Below, in pieces: positions 56,862 to 64,000 of a stretch of 64,000 bases of DNA. Source of the stretch: an uncultured Bacteroidales bacterium (GTDB taxonomy: Bacteria; Bacteroidota; Bacteroidia; Bacteroidales; JAUNSR01); NCBI GenBank assembly GCA_947074145.1, contig CAMTOJ010000005.1, positions 62,001 to 126,000 of the forward strand. Direction: 5' to 3'. The notes below the pieces were generated by a model that was not told the DNA's origin, ran no database searches, and saw nothing but the letters and a program-made list of their open reading frames with translations. The position numbers and the translations under genes were made by a program. Position 1 is the first letter of the stretch; every line of letters starts with the position of its first letter.

Positions 56862-57320
56862 ATGAAAAATAGTATATTATTATTTGTTTGTTTTTTCATG
56901 ATCCTTTTCAGCTCATGTGACAAGTCCCTTGACAGTGAAATCCCTTCACTTCCTGTTTACCTTAGTGTTCGCATAGATCATAATAATCTAACTACTGCGG
57001 GCAGTTATAAATCATTCACTACTCGTCCGGATGCTTCTTCTTATATAGGTTTTGGAGGAGTCCTTATTATACGCGGATATGAAGCAGAAAACAACTCTGT
57101 TTATGCTTATGATCTTGCATGTCCTTATGAGAAAAATAATACAATAAGGGTGACAATAAATTCAGATAATGTAGCAGAGTGTAAAAAGTGCGGTTCTTTA
57201 TTTAATGGAATATTTTGGGGAAGTCCTGCACCATCATCAGGTCCGGCTTTTGACGAGAAGTTATTTCTACGTCGTTACAACGCATTTATAAAAGATTTTG
57301 ATATTATAGTCGCAAATTAA
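56862..57320 (+). CDS. Small lipoprotein with degenerate Rieske-like fold
   Basis: A 152-residue lipoprotein with lipobox FSSC. The C-terminal half follows the order of a Rieske domain: YAYDLACPYE (C87) then AECKKCGSLFNG (C107, C110) and APSSGPA before a final strand. A true Rieske centre has CxH and CxxH pairs. Here the His positions are Tyr and Cys, so a classical [2Fe-2S] cluster with two His ligands cannot form; three Cys remain. It could bind another metal or be structural. It stands alone between the export-operon terminator and the tRNA genes. Confidence 0.6.
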   Translation: MKNSILLFVCFFMILFSSCDKSLDSEIPSLPVYLSVRIDHNNLTTAGSYKSFTTRPDASSYIGFGGVLIIRGYEAENNSVYAYDLACPYEKNNTIRVTINSDNVAECKKCGSLFNGIFWGSPAPSSGPAFDEKLFLRRYNAFIKDFDIIVAN

Positions 57321-57486
57321 CCAGTAAATCTTCATGAGTATTATATCAATATTGATAGGATAAATCTAAAATATAATAAACGAATATTAAAAAATATCTA
57401 AAATAAAAAGAGATCAAAATGTTGTAATCAAAAATAGATGAAAAAATATGTCTTCTCAGAAAAATAAATAGTCATTCACTCAAAAA

Positions 57487-57511
57487 AACATAGACGTCTA
57501 ATGTTTTTATT
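57487..57511 (+). terminator. Weak hairpin after the Rieske-like gene
   Basis: A near-palindrome centred on AGACGTCT (57492-57499), with flanking AACAT/ATGTT and a short T-run after it. It is about 165 nt past the stop codon, so assignment as that gene's terminator is tentative. I see no gene in 57321-57632. Confidence 0.35.
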
Positions 57512-57610
57512 ATTGTCTGAATATCTGATAAATACCCATATGTAAGCCTGTGAGGCGGTTTTTGAATAAAATTAAACAGAAAAAATTACGTGATTTTTCT
57601 CTGTAAAGTT

Positions 57611-57640
57611 TTTGAAATATAAAAAATAGCCATATATTTG
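57611..57640 (+). promoter_or_regulatory. Promoter of the tRNA pair
   Basis: TTTG at 57611-57614 and TATATTTG at 57633-57640 with an 18-nt spacer fit the Bacteroidota -33/-7 consensus very well. Transcription would begin a few bases before tRNA-Gly. Confidence 0.85.
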
Positions 57641-57650
57641 CATCGCAATT

Positions 57651-57726
57651 GCGAAAGTAGCTCAGTTGGTAGAGCACAACCTTGCCAAGGTTGGGGTCGC
57701 GGGTTCGAGTCCCGTCTTTCGCTCCA
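57651..57726 (+). tRNA. tRNA-Gly (GCC)
   Basis: Acceptor stem GCGAAAG pairs with CTTTCGC. Anticodon arm CAACC-TTGCCAA-GGTTG gives anticodon GCC. T arm is GCGGG-TTCGAGT-CCCGT. Discriminator T at 57723 is followed by an encoded CCA (57724-57726). Confidence 0.97.
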
Positions 57727-57730
57727 GGAT

Positions 57731-57814
57731 GCCCGGATGGTGGAATGGTAGACACACAGGACTTAAAATCCTGCGATCATTGCGATTGTGCGGGTTCAAG
57801 TCCCGCTCCGGGTA
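57731..57814 (+). tRNA. tRNA-Leu (TAA)
   Basis: Acceptor GCCCGGA pairs with TCCGGGT, discriminator A. Anticodon arm CAGGA-CTTAAAA-TCCTG gives anticodon TAA. A long class II variable arm precedes the T arm GCGGG-TTCAAGT-CCCGC. No CCA is encoded. It begins 4 nt after tRNA-Gly and shares its promoter. Confidence 0.97.
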
Positions 57815-57817
57815 CGC

Positions 57818-57859
57818 AGAAAGCCTCAGAATCTTTGATTCTGGGGCTTTTCTGTTTTT
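57818..57859 (+). terminator. Terminator of the tRNA operon
   Basis: AGAAAGCCTCAGAATC (57818-57833) pairs with 57837-57853 around a 3-nt loop with one mismatch, followed by a T-run. Confidence 0.9.
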
Positions 57860-57862
57860 TAT

Positions 57863-58230
57863 ATCTTCTTTTACTTGAAACGTTTCCGATTCAAGGCAAA
57901 ATTTAGGCATCAAGCCGAACTAACAATAACTACATTTATCCGTAGATCCACCTTTATTCGACTATCCCAAATCTCAGAATTAAATATTAGCAAATTTGAC
58001 AGATTGAAAATTACGTGACTAGAATATATCTATTTCGTGCTCATGTCAATCAGTGTGGACTCATTATACAAAAGAGTACAATAAGTTATATGGTTAACTA
58101 TAATATATATTATTAAAAATAATTCAATATTATTTCAAGAATTATATTTATAAATGTTATTATTAACATAAAAAGATTACATTTACACCATTATTTATTT
58201 ACCACGTATAACACTTATAAATACACACTT
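57863..58230. other. Intergenic region without recognised features
   Basis: AT-rich sequence between the tRNA terminator and the leucine-rich-repeat gene. I see no ORF, tRNA-derived repeat or integrase remnant, and no clear TAnnTTTG element. Confidence 0.6.
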
Positions 58231-59286
58231 ATGAAACATTTATTTACATTTTTATTTTCTCTATCTTTAACTTTATCAATTTTTGCCCAAAACAACGGAA
58301 CTTGTGGAGAAAATGTAACATGGTCATTATCTGAAAATACACTAACAATCAGCGGAGAAGGTCCGATGTATGATTATTCTGAAACAACTAATCCCTGGGC
58401 GTCATTCATATGGAATATTAGAAATATAGTTATTGAGGATGGAGTAACGTCAATAGGGAAGAATACATTCCAAGGTTTTTATAGTTTGGAATCTCTGAAA
58501 ATTAAAGGTTCTGTCGAATCAATCGAAGAAAAAGCATTTGCAAATTCTAACTTAAGAAGCGTAGAGATTGATGGATCTGTAGGAAACATATCTAAAAATG
58601 CTTTCTCCTCTTGTTCATCTTTCGAAAGTTTAATTATTGATGGAGATGTCGAATTGATCCAAGAAGAGGCATTTGCCAATTCTAATTTAAGAAATATAGA
58701 GATTAGAGGATCAGTTACAACAATAGAAAGTAAAGCATTCAAATCTACAACTTCTCTACAAAGTATAATTATTGAAGGTAATTCGGGCTCGATTGGAGAT
58801 GAGGCATTTGCAAATTGTGGATCTCTCAGAAACTTTCAAGTTAATGGTTCTATCAATTCAATTGGAAATGGATCATTCTCAGGTTGCTCTTCTATGCAAA
58901 GTATATCACTTTCTAGTACACTCGTTTCTATAGGAGATAATGCTTTCAGCGGATGCCAATCATTAACATCTATAAGTTTAGATGCAACTGTACCTCCAAG
59001 TTTAGGTGAAAATGTATTTCCAAATAATTATCATTTATGGATTTCTATTCCTCTTACAGCACAAGAGGCATATAAGGCAGATGAAGCATGGAAGTTAATA
59101 TTTTCTTCTCTTAACTTTTATATTCCTTCGGGCATAAATAATATGATCAATTCTAGTAAAATTATTTCTGAAATTAATTACTATAATTTAAATGGAATTA
59201 AAGTAACTGAGCCACAGAGCGGAGTTTATATTCAGGTAATTAGCTATATTGACGGATCGATAAATACAATTAAAATTGCTAAATAA
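58231..59286 (+). CDS. BspA-type leucine-rich-repeat surface protein
   Basis: A 351-residue secreted protein with a signal peptide ending at IFAQ. The opening NGTCGENVTWSLSENTLTISGEGPMYDY is the standard BspA family N terminus. Residues about 70-270 are LRR_5 repeats of roughly 20-24 residues (SIGDNAFSGCQSLTSISL pattern), several with the variant EEKAFANSNLRSVEI. The C-terminal ~45 residues (INYYNLNGIKVTEPQSGVYI) look like a short T9SS-type sorting tail. Family members are surface adhesins or host/matrix-binding proteins; this one is at the small end. Confidence 0.88.
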   Translation: MKHLFTFLFSLSLTLSIFAQNNGTCGENVTWSLSENTLTISGEGPMYDYSETTNPWASFIWNIRNIVIEDGVTSIGKNTFQGFYSLESLKIKGSVESIEEKAFANSNLRSVEIDGSVGNISKNAFSSCSSFESLIIDGDVELIQEEAFANSNLRNIEIRGSVTTIESKAFKSTTSLQSIIIEGNSGSIGDEAFANCGSLRNFQVNGSINSIGNGSFSGCSSMQSISLSSTLVSIGDNAFSGCQSLTSISLDATVPPSLGENVFPNNYHLWISIPLTAQEAYKADEAWKLIFSSLNFYIPSGINNMINSSKIISEINYYNLNGIKVTEPQSGVYIQVISYIDGSINTIKIAK

Positions 59287-59359
59287 TAGTCTTTATATCA
59301 TTAATAAGAATAAGATTCAATTTTAAGATTATACAAAGACATTTTAGTTATTCTATAAT

Positions 59360-59405
59360 AAATCTCCATAGTTATAAATTCAAATTATAACTATGGAGAT
59401 TTTTG
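59360..59405 (+). terminator. Terminator of the leucine-rich-repeat gene
   Basis: AAATCTCCATAGTTATAA (59360-59377) pairs perfectly over 18 bp with 59385-59402, followed by TT. Confidence 0.92.
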
Positions 59406-59529
59406 TTATCCTCGAAATAATATTACTGCGATTTTCATAAACTAAATATAGATCGTATTATCTTATTTGTAGTATTAATTTTGTTTTTGACTGAACCATT
59501 TTTAATCTTTCAAGCAATGTTCTTAATTA

Positions 59530-59589
59530 CACCTTGCTTGGTGTTTATTTAAACCTTGCAAGGTGTTAATTAAAATCTTGCTTGGTGTC
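59530..59589. repeat. Second array of 16-nt palindromic units with exact 22-bp period
   Basis: Units start at 59530 (ACACCTTGCTTGGTGT), 59552 (AAACCTTGCAAGGTGT) and 59574 (AAATCTTGCTTGGTGT), each followed by a 6-nt AT spacer. They are clear relatives of the palindromes at 31366 and 31410. A decayed unit may precede at about 59508. It again lies between convergent genes. Confidence 0.88.
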
Positions 59590-59688
59590 GAAACACATCA
59601 GGTTAGGAGTGAAAAAAACATATATGGAAGATGAATTATGTAAATCGACAAAATTAATGATGAATCGAAAGTTTAACTATATAGTAAA

Positions 59689-61608
59689 TCAAATATCAAC
59701 CTGCAACCTGCACCATATCATTCTCAATGGCATTGGATAATATTGAGTGCTCTCATAATAGGCATTAAACAAGTTTTCAGCCTTTATCGACAATGAGATC
59801 TTTCTGTGATCCTTAAATCTGAAATTATATCCTGTCTCAACATTATGAATAATATATGCATTCGTACTATATGATTCATCTGCAGAGGTAAATCTTGTAT
59901 CGGTAAATGATGTATTATAATGGATCCACAAATTCTCTTTATAATCGAGTCTATAACCTAAATTCCATCTGTTTCTCGGGATATATGGTAGTTGTTTACC
60001 CTTAGTACCGTCTTCACGATCACTATTATCGACAGAATGTGCATAGTTGTAATTCCCTAATAACATATGTTTTATATTACCGGTTGGTAATTCTACTTTT
60101 AAGTCTAACTCCATACCTTGTGAAACTACATCACTGAAGTTAACGGGTTCCCATACATATCCGTTACCTTTAGGTACCCACATAATCCAGTTTTTTACGT
60201 CCATTCTATAATAAGTTATTTCACTATTGAACTTAAATAAACCTAATGCAGAATTGCTTGATAATGAAATATCGTATGAAAATCCTGTTTCATCTTTTAG
60301 ATCAGGATTTCCACCGGGATTCCAGTATAAGTCATTTAGAGTAGGTGTTCTGTGATTATATCCGTTTGAAGCTTTCAAGACAAGAAGATCGTCTATAATC
60401 CGAACTCTTGCCGAAAGAGAATATATGGCAAATTGACGATTGTCAACACCGTGTAAAGCTCCATTAAAGTCGGTAGAGAGATATTTTGTCGGGTTATATC
60501 CTGCAATAATACCCATAGAATAAGTATGTCTTGATGTTGTATTTCCGATTATATTATCAGAGTTTACAATATCATAACGATAGTTTAAGTTGGTTTTTAA
60601 TCTTACTTTCTTTATCTTTTTTAAAGTATAATCAAAGGCAGCTATTGCGCTTCCGTTACTGTTTTTCGAGTTATCAGTGCCAAAGTCGGTAAACGTCCTA
60701 ACGTAATCCATTTCACTTCCAAAAAAAGCTAAGGAGGTATTTATATCATATTTCTCCCTTTGACGATCATAATTTAATATTGATCTTAAACTTGTTGATT
60801 TGCTTTGCTCGGTAGCCGTTACATTAACAATAATAGATTGAGGCAGTGATCTGTCGTCACTTTGAAGCCATCCCGTCAACGATAGTTTATCTTTATTTTT
60901 TAACCTTAAAGATAACTCCTGCATTATGCCGAATTGTTTGTAATCAGCCTCCCTTCTTCTTTCTATTGTATGATCGTTACTATATACCTTATTCAGATAT
61001 TTATAGTTGTTTTCAGATTGCTGATAATATGTTCGGGTTGTAGAGGTAAGGCTCTTTTGGGTAAATTTAAATTGGAATGCCTCGGTGAAAGTTTTATTTG
61101 ATGCAACTTCACTGATAAAATTAACTCTAACGCCCTTTATGGGGGCATTAGAGTTAGTGAAATTTATTGTTCCGCCAAGAGATCCTGAAGAACCGTATGT
61201 CGATTCTGTTCCATGAGTCAGGCTTATATCATCAATAAAATATACAGGAACTTGTGACAGGTCGAAATTTCCAAGTTGAGGAGAATTCAGAGAGATGCCA
61301 CCCCACATAATCTGAGTGTGATTTGAAGAGGTGCCTCTGAATGATGCGGTTGCCATTGCTCCCTGTCCCATACTTTTTATCTGAATACCTGTACTTTCTA
61401 AAAGCAATTCTGAAAGAGATCGTGTTGACGATCTGGATAATTCTACCTTATCTATAACAGTTCGGCGAACACCTTTTCCTGAAAGGTTTCTCTTTAAATC
61501 GGAAACTACTTCAACGGTATCAATATCTACTGTATATGCGACATCGCTTTGAGCCGATATAATAAACAGTGCCGAAACATAAAATATGATAAAAGAAAAA
61601 AATCTCAT
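59689..61608 (-). CDS. btuB: BtuB-like TonB-dependent outer-membrane receptor
   Basis: A 639-residue receptor with a signal peptide ending at ISAQS and TonB-box-like DTVEVVSDL. The plug domain contains STRSLSELLLESTGIQIKSMGQG, ATASFRGTSSNHTQIMWGGISLNSPQLGNFDLSQVP and STYGSSGSLGGTINF; the barrel follows with KASNGYNHRTPTLNDLYWNPGGNPDLK (TonB receptor C-terminal signature). The size fits vitamin B12 or siderophore receptors. The gene follows a BtuG-like lipoprotein gene by 5 bp, which favours cobalamin. The symbol is given on that basis; the ligand is unproven. Confidence 0.8.
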   Translation of the reverse strand: MRFFSFIIFYVSALFIISAQSDVAYTVDIDTVEVVSDLKRNLSGKGVRRTVIDKVELSRSSTRSLSELLLESTGIQIKSMGQGAMATASFRGTSSNHTQIMWGGISLNSPQLGNFDLSQVPVYFIDDISLTHGTESTYGSSGSLGGTINFTNSNAPIKGVRVNFISEVASNKTFTEAFQFKFTQKSLTSTTRTYYQQSENNYKYLNKVYSNDHTIERRREADYKQFGIMQELSLRLKNKDKLSLTGWLQSDDRSLPQSIIVNVTATEQSKSTSLRSILNYDRQREKYDINTSLAFFGSEMDYVRTFTDFGTDNSKNSNGSAIAAFDYTLKKIKKVRLKTNLNYRYDIVNSDNIIGNTTSRHTYSMGIIAGYNPTKYLSTDFNGALHGVDNRQFAIYSLSARVRIIDDLLVLKASNGYNHRTPTLNDLYWNPGGNPDLKDETGFSYDISLSSNSALGLFKFNSEITYYRMDVKNWIMWVPKGNGYVWEPVNFSDVVSQGMELDLKVELPTGNIKHMLLGNYNYAHSVDNSDREDGTKGKQLPYIPRNRWNLGYRLDYKENLWIHYNTSFTDTRFTSADESYSTNAYIIHNVETGYNFRFKDHRKISLSIKAENLFNAYYESTQYYPMPLRMIWCRLQVDI

Positions 61609-61613
61609 TGCTA

Positions 61614-62696
61614 TTAATTAAAATCCTCTGTAAAATATATAAAGTGAGGGAAAAGACCTGCGTTAAAAGTTCTGATACATTCCCCCGTTTCAATATTAAA
61701 TTCATGAATCTGTGCCCGGGATAATGATCCGTATACAACTGCGCACATAAATATTGTATTCTCTTTTGATACGCACATGTTATATATCGTTCTGCGACTT
61801 TCAATAACCGGTTCGATAATTGGACTCTGAGGCTTCTTTATGTCATCAATATTAATCGTATATACTCTTCTTGAAGAGTTGAAATATACAGTATTGCCGT
61901 CGGGTGATATATCGATACAACCGATACGTTCATTAATTTTCAAGTCAGAAACATCAATACTATTTGTTATCAATTCAGTATTGGGATCGATACGATATAC
62001 ATTATTTCCGGTTAATACCCATAACATGCCATCTTTGTCAACGACAATTTTAGAGAAATCAGTTAGAGCAAAACTGTCTCCTGCACTGTTTCTAATATAT
62101 CGTCTGCCTTGCTCTGTAAGATTTTCCAGATCAAAAACTGACAATTGAGAACCTCCTACAAATAGTTTGTTATTCACAAGTTGCATTTGATAGGTTTGTC
62201 CCTCCATTTTTATATATCGGCGAAGTACCCGGCGATTCTTATCTTTATGGTTGATATCCATAATCATAAGTTTCGAGGAGCTATTGCGCCACATCTGATC
62301 TGTAACGGCAATTGAGTCTCCTCCCAGGTGTTGCACATACATCGGTATCACATCTTCATTAATAGACATCGTCTCGACGCTTTCAAATGTTTTGGAGTCA
62401 AAAGCCTCAATTTTTCTCGAATTATTTAATGGCACATAATAATTATCACCGATTTTTGTAAGTGATTGAGCAACATCTCCCATAGGTCGATTATTAACCT
62501 TGCGAAATACATCGTTTGTCACATTTCCTGTCCATGTTAATAAAGTCAGAGATGATGTTCCATAACCAAATTGTCCCTCATTTACAACTATCGCCCTTGT
62601 TCCGTCAGCGATATCTTTAATATCTTCAGATTCATTGATCTCGCTTTCGCATGAAGTTAATATTGCCAATGAAATAAAAAGCAAATATTTTTTCAT
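61614..62696 (-). CDS. btuG: BtuG-like beta-propeller surface lipoprotein
   Basis: A 360-residue lipoprotein with lipobox TSC. The start of the mature domain, AIVVNEGQFGYGTSSLTLLTWTGNVTNDVFRKVNNRPMGDVAQS, and repeats such as IGDNYYVPLNNSRKIEAFDSKTFE fit the DUF5074/BtuG seven-blade propellers that sit on BtuB and bind cobalamin with high affinity in Bacteroides. The ATG overlaps the upstream gene's stop (ATGA), and btuB starts 5 bp downstream, so the three are one operon. Function is by family and context. Confidence 0.75.
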   Translation of the reverse strand: MKKYLLFISLAILTSCESEINESEDIKDIADGTRAIVVNEGQFGYGTSSLTLLTWTGNVTNDVFRKVNNRPMGDVAQSLTKIGDNYYVPLNNSRKIEAFDSKTFESVETMSINEDVIPMYVQHLGGDSIAVTDQMWRNSSSKLMIMDINHKDKNRRVLRRYIKMEGQTYQMQLVNNKLFVGGSQLSVFDLENLTEQGRRYIRNSAGDSFALTDFSKIVVDKDGMLWVLTGNNVYRIDPNTELITNSIDVSDLKINERIGCIDISPDGNTVYFNSSRRVYTINIDDIKKPQSPIIEPVIESRRTIYNMCVSKENTIFMCAVVYGSLSRAQIHEFNIETGECIRTFNAGLFPHFIYFTEDFN

Positions 62697-63883
62697 CGTT
62701 TAGGAACATAAATTTGAGATGCGCTAATACCCACTTCATATTCATTGGTTTGTTCCCATGTAATCGGATCAAACTCAAGAACAACGCTTTTTGCACCGTT
62801 TTCAAGCTTTTGATTCAAAAATACCAGCTTATCATCTTCCGTCATTTTTAGTTCAACAACGTTCATCCCACCAGAAACGACCGGTGTGAAATATTCAAAT
62901 ACTACATCTTCAGGTTCTGAAGGAGAATCAACATCAACAGTATAGAAAGCACGTACGGCTCTGATATAAAGTTTATCTTTTGCTGAGTTTATTGTCAGTC
63001 CGGCAGATGTTAATGAAGTTATTACATATGGCAATTGAATTTCATGTTCTATTCTGCTGTTTTCCACATCTATACAATAAAGTTTAGCACTCTGAACATT
63101 GTGGGTTAAAAGCCACATTTTGTTATTCTTATCTATTACAGAGTGAGAATTTCCATCAAAAATATTTACTTCATCTTTTAATATTGTTAAACCTGATTCC
63201 GAAATATTATTTTTATCAAGAATAGCTATTTTAGAATTTCTACCATTATTTCTGTTACCGGCTAAAAGGATTTTATCCCCGATTTTGTGAGCTATTCTTA
63301 TAGGAAAATCTGCTCTGAAAGAACTTTTTACAAATTTTTCTTCATTCAATGATGCAACAGCAATATTGTCTCCGTCGCCACCTGCCGAATAAAATAAAGT
63401 TCCTGCCAGTAGAAAATCGCCGCCACCGATTGATTCTATAGCACAAGAGCTCAACTCAAACCCTAATTCACTATATCCGAAAGGTATTTTCTTTAAAGAT
63501 TGTAGAGTTGAAGGATCTAATAATTCTACAGCGCAATCTGTATAATATCTGTTATCCATTTGAGTGTGGACAGCATATAATGTATCACCGATTAATTTAA
63601 CAGAAGTTACATTTCCACCGATAAGAGCTGAATTCGTTTCATAATATTTGTCTTCTGTAATTTCATTATCATGTGTTACAAAAGAAATAGTAGCCGGATC
63701 ACCGTAAGTACTTTCTCCATTAATAGTCAGAAATTTGAAATTGGTTGCATAAGAAGGTTTGATTGGATTTTCGCTTTCTTCTTTGTTTGAATTGTTTTGA
63801 AAATCATTGTTTTCTTTGTCACAAGACGATAACACAACTGCTGATAATAGCATTGCTCCAAATAAATGGTTACTCTTAAACAT
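62693..63883 (-). CDS. Lipoprotein of beta-propeller type, first gene of the B12-like uptake operon
   Basis: A 396-residue lipoprotein from the ATG at 63883, which gives a compact signal peptide MFKSNHLFGAMLLSA with lipobox LSSC. An in-frame TTG 39 bp upstream would add a poor extension. After an Asn/Glu-rich linker, repeated beta segments (LIGDTLYAVHTQ, KIGDKILLAGNRNNG, DKNNKMWLLTHNVQSAKLYCID, SAKDKLYIRAVRAFYTVD) suggest a propeller. It has no recognised catalytic site. Overlap with the BtuG-like gene and the receptor downstream suggest a surface ligand-binding accessory. It might correspond to other Bacteroidota B12-binding lipoproteins, but I cannot assign it. Confidence 0.7.
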   Translation of the reverse strand: MFKSNHLFGAMLLSAVVLSSCDKENNDFQNNSNKEESENPIKPSYATNFKFLTINGESTYGDPATISFVTHDNEITEDKYYETNSALIGGNVTSVKLIGDTLYAVHTQMDNRYYTDCAVELLDPSTLQSLKKIPFGYSELGFELSSCAIESIGGGDFLLAGTLFYSAGGDGDNIAVASLNEEKFVKSSFRADFPIRIAHKIGDKILLAGNRNNGRNSKIAILDKNNISESGLTILKDEVNIFDGNSHSVIDKNNKMWLLTHNVQSAKLYCIDVENSRIEHEIQLPYVITSLTSAGLTINSAKDKLYIRAVRAFYTVDVDSPSEPEDVVFEYFTPVVSGGMNVVELKMTEDDKLVFLNQKLENGAKSVVLEFDPITWEQTNEYEVGISASQIYVPKR

Positions 63884-64000
63884 AAAATGATAAAGTATTA
63901 ATAAATTAAAATAATACTTCAAGTAGAAAATTAGTGAAAATTAAATAAATAGAATAAGCCGGAATATAAGCAGCCATTATATGCACATAAATTCACTATG
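63884..64000. other. Upstream region of the B12-like operon, cut by the window edge
   Basis: The 117 bp visible before the operon are AT-rich. I see no cobalamin riboswitch core (no B12-box-like sequence on the minus strand); if one exists it lies beyond the window. Confidence 0.4.

Noticed and set aside
57510-57913. ORFs on both strands across the tRNA region
   Set aside because: They overlap two well-formed tRNA genes and their promoter and show no protein-like features.
57815-58230. Integrated element downstream of the tRNA-Leu gene
   Set aside because: No integrase gene and no direct repeat of the tRNA 3' end were found.
63884-64000. Cobalamin riboswitch before the BtuB-like operon
   Set aside because: No B12-box-like sequence or riboswitch core is visible in the 117 bp available.

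Overview
The window looks like chromosomal DNA of an AT-rich member of the Bacteroidota, most likely Bacteroidales. The evidence is a SusC/SusD pair, lipoproteins with acidic residues after the lipobox cysteine, several proteins ending in type IX secretion (T9SS) C-terminal domains, TonB-dependent receptors of the Oar and BtuB types, S37 and BspA-type proteins, and TAnnTTTG promoter elements. I cannot name genus or species.

Layout. (1) 1-12.4 kb is a polysaccharide utilisation locus on the + strand: the 3' end of susC, susD, a surface-glycan-binding-type lipoprotein, two GH16 lipoproteins, a T9SS-secreted protein of unknown function, a GH3 beta-glucosidase and a T9SS-secreted GH81 endo-beta-1,3-glucanase. 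The enzyme set points to laminarin-type beta-1,3-glucan. (2) 12.7-17.4 kb holds an AAA-type ATPase with a 15-bp repeat in its promoter region, a fused alpha/beta-hydrolase plus beta-lactamase-fold protein, and a convergent S37 peptidase. (3) 17.9-31.1 kb holds a 3249-residue T9SS surface protein with LamG domains, followed by an Oar-like TonB-dependent receptor. (4) 31.6-38.5 kb holds a sensor histidine kinase and two divergent glycan-assembly units (glycosyltransferases and a Wzx-type flippase). (5) 38.7-41.1 kb holds an alkaline phosphatase and an EamA transporter. (6) 41.2-56.7 kb is a seven-gene export operon and the most unusual part of the window. It encodes an ABC ATPase, an ABC permease fused to an M1-peptidase-like ectodomain, a TolC-type channel, a membrane-fusion lipoprotein, an RND pump, a second RND pump fused at its C terminus to a complete ABC ATPase, and a second ABC permease. 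(7) 56.9-59.3 kb holds a small Rieske-like lipoprotein, a tRNA-Gly/tRNA-Leu pair and a BspA-type leucine-rich-repeat protein. (8) 59.7-63.9 kb is a minus-strand operon of two beta-propeller-type lipoproteins and a BtuB-like receptor, resembling surface vitamin B12 uptake loci.

How parts work together. In the glucan locus, surface GH16 and GH81 enzymes would cut beta-1,3-glucan, SusCD would import oligosaccharides and GH3 would release glucose. In the export operon, two ABC modules (each an ATPase plus an ABC-2 permease) are encoded with a tripartite RND system, and one ATPase is covalently part of the pump. This suggests that ATP hydrolysis and proton-driven efflux are coupled in one envelope-spanning machine. 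The substrate cannot be read from the sequence.

Non-coding structure includes clear intrinsic terminators and two arrays of 16-nt palindromes with a 22-bp period, both between convergent genes. There are also a 15-bp tandem repeat abutting a promoter and a 21-bp direct repeat upstream of the giant gene.
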